DNA of 64,000 nt. Origin: Bufo bufo (Eukaryota > Chordata > Amphibia > Anura > Bufonidae). Position 1 is the first letter of the stretch. Each line of letters begins with the position of its first letter. The notes under the pieces are model-generated. The model was given only the letters and a program-made list of their open reading frames with translations. It made no database searches and was not told the origin of the DNA. The stretch covers positions 305,347,984-305,411,983 of the forward strand of contig NC_053390.1 in NCBI RefSeq assembly GCF_905171765.1, in the 5' to 3' direction. Positions 56,380 through 64,000 of the stretch are shown piece by piece. A program made the translations under genes and the position numbers.

Positions 56380-56506
56380 TATTTCTAACATAGATTATAC
56401 AATATATTTATTCAAGAGTGTGAGTATATATCTTAAATCTGTATTCCCACTGCCCATATTGAGCCATATTAGGGTATACACCCTAGTGAGGAATTTTCCT
56501 CCCTAA

Positions 56507-56840
56507 GGCCTCTTGCACACAAACGTTTTTTTCCCGTTTACGTTCCGTTTTTTGCGTTCCGTATACGGAACCATTCATTTCAATGGATCTGCAAAAAAAA
56601 CTGAAGGTACTCTGTATGCCTTCCATTTCCGTATTTCTGTTTTTCCGTTCCGTTTAAAGATAGAACATGTCCTAATATTGTCCGCATAACGGACAAGGAT
56701 AGTACTGTTCTATCAGGGGCCAGCTGTTCTGTTCCACAAAAAAAATGCAATGCACACAGACGTCATCCGTATTTTTTGCGGATCCGTTTTTTGCGGACCA
56801 CAAAATACTGAAAAAGCCATAGGGTCATGTGCAAGAGGCC
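56507..56840. mobile_element. Harbinger-type MITE
   Basis: TAA both sides (56504-56506, 56841-56843). Ends GGCCTCTTGCACACAAACG and complement. Confidence 0.8.
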
Positions 56841-57071
56841 TAAGGTTACACCCTATTCAGATGCTGTGGTTTTTTCAATGTTAATTTATAAACATACACA
56901 TACATATACTATTTCCAAAATGAACTGTCCCCCCATTTAATTGTTACAATAACTATAAAAATAGGAACATGTGAAAAAAGAAAAAAATAATAGTAAAAAA
57001 TAATAAAAGTTAAAAAAAATAATCATAAAAAAATGGGAAGGAGGACATATAGGGAATCCCTTCATTGGGGT

Positions 57072-57092
57072 GGGGGGGGGGGGGGGGGGGGG
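57072..57092. repeat. poly-G run, 21 bp
   Basis: Uninterrupted G tract; length may be unreliable. Confidence 0.9.
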
Positions 57093-57164
57093 CGGTGGAG
57101 GAATGCAGGACACACCAGTGTATCTATATCAGTGGCTTGTGGTGCATTTCCCCCAACGGTCCCT

Positions 57165-57850
57165 TCATAGAAAACCAAAGATCTCCATCTCAGAGTTCAA
57201 TCCCATAGGTGGCAATGATCCGAATTCAAAAATCATTTTGGACTCACACCTAGACATTTTTGCTGTGAAGTCCCCTCCTCTCCAATCCCCCTTCACTAAT
57301 TGGAGGGCTGCAAATCTCACCCCGCCTGGATCACTGGAATGGTACAATTTAAAGTGTTGAGACACAGAATGCTTTTCGAATCCTTTTTTAATATTATTAA
57401 CATGTTCTGATATTCTGACCTTCAATGTTCTACTCGTCCTTCCTACATACTGTTTTACGCATGGACATTCCAAAATGTATATAACTGCTTCTGTGTTGCA
57501 AGTTAACAATTCTTTAATTTCCCACTTGTATGCATTGCTTTTAGATTTGATCGTAGATGTCTTTCTATCAAATTTAGTTATTTTGCAATTACTGCATACT
57601 CCACACCTGAAAAACCCTTTTAGACCTTCCCAGGGGGTGACTATAGATCTCATAGATTTTTTTTTTATAGTTGGTGCCACCTGTAGTCCTAAATTGGAAG
57701 CCTGGGTGTAGACTATAGGTGGCCGTTTGTGGAGTGTCCCTGCTAAAATTTTGTCGTCTAGAAGTAAGTGCCAATGCTTGTTGATTATAGAGGATTTTTT
57801 TAATATTCATTGTTGAAAGGTCATAATATTTTTGAAGTGTTTTCCATTTC
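57165..57850 (-). pseudogene. Penelope-like RT-EN, GIY-YIG endonuclease part
   Basis: Open on the minus strand from about 57800 to 57165. Reads INKHWHLLLDDK, then RPPIVYTQASNLG, then a CxxC pair in CGVCSNCK, then the GIY-YIG domain: VIYILECP and YVGRTSRTLKVRISEH. This is the order in Penelope-like elements, where the C-terminal nuclease nicks the target DNA. A stop (TGA) lies just upstream of the open part, and the RT domain is not in the window, so the element is truncated. Confidence 0.85.
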
Positions 57851-57899
57851 AATATTTATTTTGGTGCTTGTTTGAAAAAACTTCTGTCTATCTAGACAT

Positions 57900-58400
57900 C
57901 TGACCTTATTTAATGCCAGGAACAGGGCGAGGTTCCGGACGGGGTCGCCCTTTTAAGGACGAGTGCCCTGTGGTTAGGCTGCTATCCCCCACTAGTATCA
58001 GGGCAAGCCATAGACCACGTTTATAGGGCAAACCAGGGCCATAGCTGCACCCCGCCATCCCTACAGCAGAATAGCGCCTTTATAGGAGTCAACCAACGTG
58101 ACATCATCTGGACGCATTCTGCACCCTGGACGCAGACTACTGAGTGGTAGGAGTACGGTTTAATCCTGGGTGCCGCCGAGCATTCCCCTTATTATATATT
58201 GGGTGCCGCCGTGCACAACTAACCGGTATACCGCCGCTCTGATTATTAATTGTTTATCTTTGTATTTTTGGGCCTATTATTCTAAATTATCTTTATTAAA
58301 AGTTATGTTTTAAATGTAATCAACAAATCACTAACTCCGTTATTCATGTTATTAGATTCATAGTGATTCATATCATAGGACTTTGTCCATATTTTGAATT
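57900..58400. other. unclassified repeat-like sequence
   Basis: GC-rich block with two related GGTGCCGCCG segments (about 58168 and 58202) and an AT-rich tail. No ORF. Confidence 0.4.
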
Positions 58401-58419
58401 CTCTTCACTGTCCCAAAGT

Positions 58420-58890
58420 TACCAACAAAAATATGAGTATGAAGATATGGCAAGATGATCAACATACTCAGCACCATATCTATGTCTATAGTCACCAACA
58501 ACTGACAGAGGAAGAGGATAAAATTGATTATATTGATTATCTGCTGACATTGGCACCTGTCAAGGGGTGGGGCTATATTTATATATAGGCTACAGGTGGT
58601 CAATTAGTACTTACAATTTATGCTTTGAAATCAGGATAAAGGGCAGGTGTGAGGATGTGTGTGACTTTGACAAGGGCCAAACTGTGAGGGTTACCAACTG
58701 GGTGAGAGCATCTTCAAAACATCAGGTACTGCATTCCAGATAGGCTGTCATTAGTAGGTTGTCCAAAAAATTACTTTTGGGAAACTGGTGACAGGACCAT
58801 CAACACATAAGACTCATTATTGTGCTGGAAGAAAAACTATGCTATCTGCGCCAATGCCTCAGAAGAGCACAAATTCCTGAAAATGTCGGT
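58420..58890 (+). pseudogene. 5' fragment of another Tc1-like element
   Basis: GGCACCTGTCAAGGGGTGGG (58551-58570) is a leader sequence I recognise from a Tc1 family. It is followed by DFDKGQTV, the usual start of the helix-turn-helix, then decayed sequence up to a block like AGAAGAGCACAAATTCCTGA. No catalytic part; no intact TIR. Confidence 0.55.
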
Positions 58891-59225
58891 GCTATGATTG
58901 GTGTCAGGATGCATAGTGTATTGCAGACTGTTGTATGTGATGCTGTGTAGCAACGCTGACCCCTGTCCATTATACAGTATATATATATATTTATATATAT
59001 ACTGTATGTGCTATGTACTTACTAAACATGGTGCCCTGAGTCTATTTTATGAAGCGCCAGGCAATCGGCAGTCATGGGAGGCTGCGGACGGGTTTACATT
59101 TCCCCTACAGCAGCCATTACTGTTGGACTGAGTGCTATCTGTTCAAATGAATGGACAGCCACTATATAGTATTGCTGTCTTGTATCTGCAGTGCACTATG
59201 ACATAGTATAGGTAATATATGGAGC

Positions 59226-59666
59226 CAGGGGCAGATTGGGAAGCTAAAGTGGTCCTGGAAAAGATACCTAAAAGTGGTCCCATATTGTAGTATGGTCTAA
59301 ATTGACAGGAGGCGGGGCAACAAAAGTAGGGGAGGTCAGCAATACCATAGCGCAAAATACCACATACCACAGTGCCTCACAATATATTGCCCCAAAATCT
59401 ATCCCTGTAAGGTGGCTATCAATAGCTGCTATTTTCTATCCTCCTCTTCCAGTTGTTTCTGATTAAGATATGGAGCAGGGGGCTTAGGAGGTGAGATGCA
59501 GAACATAGTTGAATTCAGGAGGGCATGTCCGGTCGCTGGCCGAGTTAATTACCACTGATAGTTCATTATGTACCCGGCCAGCGGCAGAGATGGGGGTTTG
59601 GGCGGCCCCCTGGGTATCGGCCCACCAGGAAATTTCCCTGTAAGGTCTATGGCCAATCCGCCCCTG
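59226..59666. mobile_element. hAT-type MITE
   Basis: 441 bp, 8-bp duplication TATGGAGC (59218-59225, 59667-59674). Termini CAGGGGCAGATTGGG and complement CAGGGGCGGATTGGC. Confidence 0.85.
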
Positions 59667-60202
59667 TATGGAGCATATACCGGTAATCCTATTTTATTAG
59701 CTGTATATGGTGAACAAAGTCATTACAACTTTATGAAAGAATCTGTTTAGTTGTTCTATATAAATTTGTAGAAAAACTGTGCTCTTTACCCATTAACACC
59801 TTCATTACTCCTGTTCTATGTGTATCTCTCTTCATGGACAACTGCATTATACAAATATCTGTTTACAGCCTTAACATTCACCAAAGAGCCTGAGGTTATC
59901 CAGTGATCACTGTAGGATAAATATCTCAAGACCTCACTTGTCCCATAACGTGCAGATAATTCCGTCTCTGAGCTGCGTCTCATCCCGGATTTACTGTGCA
60001 GATTTGAGTGATACTGTCTGACAGTTCCCACACCCATTCCATACTGTGGCACATATTGCTTATCCCTGAGCTGAGGTTAAGAAAAATTATGGTATAAGAG
60101 TTAAGGGGTAGAAAGGAAAGATCAGGAATGTATAGCTATATAATCATAAAAGACTTACACAAACAAGGACAAGAAACTGAGACGAGATGAGGAAAGCATT
60201 TG

Positions 60203-60606
60203 TTAAAGGGGTTCTTTAGCTTTTTCTTTCTGGATAAATAATCATCATCTGATCGTCAGGGTCTGACATCCAGGACCCTCACCAATCAGCTGCTTGAGAA
60301 GGAAGTAGCGCCACAGCCTTCTCCCTGTTTCCCGCAGGTCCAGTGATGTCACAACTAGTATCACTGGCCTGGGCGGGGCTAGGTTCGTTCACTTCAATGG
60401 GGCTTGGCCCCGCCCAGACCAGTGATACTAGTCGTGACGTCACTGGGCCTGCGGGAAACAGGGAGAAGGCTGTGGTGCTACTGCCTTCTCAAACAGCTGA
60501 TCGGGGGGGGGGGGGGGTCCTGGATGTCAGACCCCCGTCGATCAGATGATGATGATGTATCCAGAGGATAGATCATCAGTAAGAAAAAGCTATAGAACCC
60601 CTTTAA
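60203..60606. mobile_element. TTAA MITE
   Basis: TTAA both sides; AAGGGGTTCTTTAGCTTTTTC and near-complement; arms share GGTCTGACATCCAGGACC-type sequence around a poly-G run at about 60505-60518. Confidence 0.8.
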
Positions 60607-60984
60607 TTATGAGAGGATATAATGGTGACAATCCACATGCCGTTACTACTGTAAGGTTGGCCATACTTGGTGTTCAGTGGTCATATTTAGCTTCTAATAG
60701 GAACTTGTTATGCTGTACATGCGGTCCAATCGGTCATACATGGTGCATAGTTGGAAGAACCGAGCAGATTTTTATAATTTTGTGGGAAAAGATTTTGTAT
60801 AACTTTGTTGATCTAAACCTCAGGTCTTTCTGTGCTTAGGCATCCAGATTATAAATGATATTGAATAGTTTGCCATAAAATTATAGACCAATCTGCTCAG
60901 CTCCTCCCGGTCTATGACATGCTGCCTGCAGATCAGACACCATGTTCAACATAGCAGGTTCCCTGTACACTTGGTTAATATCCC

Positions 60985-61425
60985 TCAAAGGGGCTGTCCC
61001 AACATTACATGTTATTTTAATATAATTCAACTTTTTGAGTTTACCTTCTGTTACAAAAATGCCCCGGTTGTGAGATTTCCTTTACTTCATTATTATGGCA
61101 CCTTCTGGTGTTCAGTCTGTATTGTAATGTGCACGTCCTTCTACTGAGCTGAATGAGCATGGTCACACATGCTCAGTTTCATCTTTAAACTGCCACTAGG
61201 CAGATCTTTGTTTAGAAGCTGTGACAGATATACGGAGAGAGCCGGATCAGAAAGGACACACACTCTGATGAAAAGCTAGCAGTTGGAATTGGAGAAATAA
61301 ATGTGGGAATCTCTGTATCTGCATGAGGTAAAAGGCTTGTTCTAGCTTTGTTAAAAAGAGGTTGTCATCTACTGTAATTTGTCTCATCTTCATTTTTTAC
61401 ATGAATCATGGGATAACCCCTTTAA
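60985..61425. mobile_element. TTAA MITE, older copy
   Basis: Left TCAAAGGGGCTGTCCCAAC, right GGGATAACCCCTTTAA. Left TTAA has one change. Confidence 0.6.
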
Positions 61426-61739
61426 GGGATATATTAAAAGTTGCAGAGGAAGGAGCATGTCATATATGTGCTATAATTTGCGAACTTTTGAGCTTCTTGA
61501 CATTTTTTAAAGGTGGCTTGAAATGAAGGCAGGGCATAGCAGGAGGGGGCCGGACCTCCCGTGGCCCTGACAATTTACTACAATTTATGCCAGAAACTGG
61601 CAAAAATTATAACTAAACTTTACACCAGTTCCCAGCTGTTGTAGATTTCAGATTCAGGTGCATAGAAAGGCATGAGATGCACCAAATGTATTTAATACAT
61701 TTTGTATGTCTTACACCAGCACAGTCTTAGTAAATCTCT

Positions 61740-62310
61740 CTAGAGGAGGAGTAGAGGTAGAATCAAGAAATGGGGAGAAAGATGAAAACATAATGGGGTA
61801 CAGAAACCATATTCTTAAAAATATATATATTTGTAAAATTCTTTAAAAAATATATTTCTGATAGTCAAGGAGAGCTACAGAGAGAAGAAACAAAAAAAAA
61901 GCCTAGGATAAGGATAGAAAATGATAAGAGGTTTGGGGGTTCAATGTGAACCCCAGAATCACAATTGCCATAGTCTTAAAATATAAAAAATACAGCCTAA
62001 AAGGGATCCAAGCTCAAAAGAGAAGAAAGAAAAAAGTGCAGGAGAGGAGTAAAGTTAGAATGAAAAAGAGAAGGAAAGAGTTTGGTATAGGGATCAGGAA
62101 AGATGGAATAAGAAGGAGAGATGCGAACCTCAGGGGGCACAATCCCCATATTCATAAAATAAAAGAAACTTCTTACCTAGGAAAGGTCCCAGCTAAAAAG
62201 GGAAGGAAAAAAGCAGCCCATGGAAGGGAAATGGTTGGTACAGAAATCAGAAGAAGGCTTCTGAGATAAGGAGGAGAGCTCAAGGGGCACATATTCTTAA
62301 AAGTTGTAAT
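61740..62310. repeat. purine-rich imperfect tandem array
   Basis: About three units of roughly 200 bp sharing ATATTCTTAAAA or a close variant, AGCTCAAAAGAGAAG and GGAGAGATGCGAACC-like pieces; strong A/G bias on this strand. Confidence 0.55.
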
Positions 62311-63105
62311 TTGTATATGAAAGTACCATCATCCTCAGCTCAGCTCAATTGGATCATTATGTCATTTTTATCCCTAAAATGGTAGCAGTCATTATCAGAA
62401 TGGTCATCTGGTCAAACACCAAAACCATCGGAGCCATCAGCAAAACTGCCCTCTGCCAATAAATGTATAGTAGTGGGATTTCCTGCTCCTAAATGTCCCA
62501 CACTATCCAATAGACCTCCTTATAGCCTATTCTGCGCCCTGTCCACTAGGTCAGTCGTCCCCCATACCGTGTCCACAGCCTGTCTATGACAAGCCTGCTT
62601 AACTGTGAGTTATATAACCAGCCAGTATCTTCATTTTTACTTTGTATACGGGTAGAATATATCTGAACCTGTATATATGGCCTTTATGCATTGTGTACAT
62701 ATTAACTCAAATATCTCACTATTAACTGAGGCTAATGTAGACATTCATGTGCAATCCATATGTAACCAGCAAATCCACAAGCTGATGAATAGACCATTGA
62801 ATTATTCTTGTGCGGCCTTGCACAAATTGTAGTTCATACAAAGATTATTCACAGCCCCGATGAATGAGGTCGAAGGACGGGGGAGCAAACACCATGAGCT
62901 TTATTGATTACTATACCTCAGGAAACTAGTCACCTATGGAGCCAGCCTGGCATCTGGGTACATGACATCTTGCTACACTTCTAAGAGTTTATGTGACAGC
63001 AGGCAAAGGCACAAAGTAATTCAAGTCAGGAAAAGTGTGACAGAAGGTGACCCACACATAGTGACAAAGTCCAGACATACAAGGTGTACAAAACAGGAGA
63101 TCACA
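62311..63105. other. no gene seen; upstream part of putative NRL intron 1
   Basis: No supported ORF or repeat boundary. Confidence 0.35.
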
Positions 63106-63119
63106 GGAGTCTAACTTAC

Positions 63120-63257
63120 TCTGAGTGTGCAACACTGTGGTCAGCTCCTCCTGTCCTCTCCCTTCTCACAGATCCCCATGCAAGTCCTGGGCAAAGCCTG
63201 CTCTGCCCCTGGGTGCCAATCTGCCTACCCTCGTCTCCCAAACTGCCCCTATCTGCT
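63120..63257 (-). other. NRL: candidate NRL non-coding exon 1
   Basis: On the minus strand a strong donor AGA|GTAAGT ends at 63120, about 137 nt after the start expected from a TATA-like box. The stretch has one upstream ATG with a 12-codon ORF and no long frame, as expected for 5' UTR. It would splice to 42216. Linking it to NRL rests on strand and order only. Confidence 0.35.
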
Positions 63258-63279
63258 GATAGTGCCCTGAGTGCAGGGG

Positions 63280-63330
63280 TTAAATAGCGGGCCTGTGAGC
63301 TCAAACTTATCTCATTATGGACTCACCAAT
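63280..63330 (-). promoter_or_regulatory. candidate promoter (TATA-like and CCAAT boxes)
   Basis: Minus strand: CTATTTAA at 63287-63280 and ATTGG (CCAAT box) at 63330-63326, about 40 bp apart. TGAGTC next to the CCAAT box resembles an AP-1/Maf half-site. Confidence 0.4.
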
Positions 63331-63549
63331 AGCAAAAGCCAGGGGATAGATGGGGAGGGAGAGGGCAGAGGGCACCAGAGAGGGAGGGGGTGCTGGAAAA
63401 TTATTCACAGAGTGTTGGCTCTGTCAGAGCTAGGGCTAAATCTCTCCAATAAGGTGGAAGGGGTGGAGGGGCAGAAAGTACTAGGTGAGGGGGGAGTAGA
63501 AAGTCTAGCACTGTCCTTACCTATACAGTCTGTGAGTTCTGCCCAGTAA

Positions 63550-63634
63550 CTAGATAGATAGATAGATAGTACATAGCTATAAAGATAAATAAAATAAAAA
63601 ATACAGATAGATAGATTATACATAGCAGATGATT

Positions 63635-63681
<47 letters not shown>

Positions 63682-63770
63682 TGTAGATAGATATTAGATT
63701 GATAGATAGATAAATAGATAGATATGGGATATATATGTAATTAGATAGATAGATACCGTAAATACCGTAG
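63550..63770. repeat. (GATA)n microsatellite
   Basis: Long AGAT/GATA arrays with short interruptions. Confidence 0.92.
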
Positions 63771-64000
63771 ATAGATATAAAGAGAAATAGCTAGGTGCCC
63801 ATCTGCACTGTGGTTTCTGTTATAACTGGAAACCACTAAGTTGTGCCAGATCCATCACACCAGTGGTGCCCATCTGACCCCACTGACTTCTAATGGAGTC
63901 TGTCAGGGTTCTATCTGTTTGTTGGACAGAACAGCACTACAAACTGTGCTATCCTTTCTGTCAAATATGACAGAATCTGAAATCTGCTACAAATAGATAT

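Larger units (their letters stand above)
52320..57960 (-). mobile_element. Penelope-like element remnant with three nested insertions
   Basis: Minus-strand order: end of the RT-EN ORF with a GIY-YIG domain (57850-57165), then hammerhead-like motif (54315-54270), then a tail with AATAAAGTGTTTTGC near 52440. Tc1 elements (54817-56379, 52529-53730) and a MITE (56507-56840) sit inside. That these pieces come from one insertion is inferred from shared orientation and order. Confidence 0.45.

Noticed and set aside
57070..57360. 96-codon plus-strand ORF starting in the poly-G run
   Set aside because: Antisense to the Penelope-like nuclease domain and begins with a poly-glycine homopolymer artefact.
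61946..62269. Lysine- and arginine-rich 107-codon ORF
   Set aside because: Result of A/G-rich tandem repeats; no domain.
63543..63770. GATA array as possible regulatory GATA-factor cluster
   Set aside because: Simple microsatellite; repeat expansion explains it.

Overview
This window is vertebrate nuclear DNA, most likely from an anuran amphibian with a repeat-rich genome. The only host gene I can support is the neural retina leucine zipper gene NRL on the minus strand. Its bZIP exon is at 36311-36688 and its N-terminal coding exon at 41785-42216; joined in phase they give a 269-residue protein. A possible promoter plus non-coding first exon lies at about 63120-63330. Nearly everything else is transposable elements, many nested in one another. 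I see no tRNA, rRNA, CRISPR array or bacterial-style operon.

1-7373: a decayed endogenous retrovirus (minus strand) with LTR, proline-type primer site, gag remnant and RT fragments. It carries a large gag-pol deletion and a 349-bp tandem duplication. A young Ty3/gypsy chromovirus (439-5679, 457-bp LTRs, TSD AGGAC) sits inside one copy of the duplication. 7374-19479: two related piggyBac-like transposons only 88 bp apart, each with a long non-coding palindromic tail. The second contains a hAT-type MITE and a Penelope-like repeat. 19480-21700: retroelement tail and fold-back MITEs. 21733-25416: two Helitron-like elements directly head to tail. 25907-31451: fold-back element, Harbinger-type repeat split by a broken Tc1, long palindrome and hammerhead-like motif.

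33554-35337: a hAT-type element with nested MITEs and a minisatellite. 35971-63330: the NRL territory. Intron 2 holds a Tc1 element, a Harbinger-type MITE and a TTAA MITE. The putative intron 1 (about 21 kb) holds Tc1 elements (44378, 52529, 54817), a hAT-type element (47130-49508) enclosing a small LTR element whose internal repeats show a covarying RNA stem, and a Penelope-like remnant with GIY-YIG domain and hammerhead-like motif. The window ends in a purine-rich tandem array, the candidate NRL promoter and a GATA microsatellite.

Recurring pattern: ten TTAA-flanked MITEs share the terminus AAAGGGGTT or close variants while their interiors differ, and another set with GGCC/GGCT-type ends has 3-bp TTA/TAA duplications. 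Mobile-element boundaries are well supported wherever target-site duplications are quoted. Functional statements about hammerheads, self-priming and the NRL promoter are inferences from sequence.
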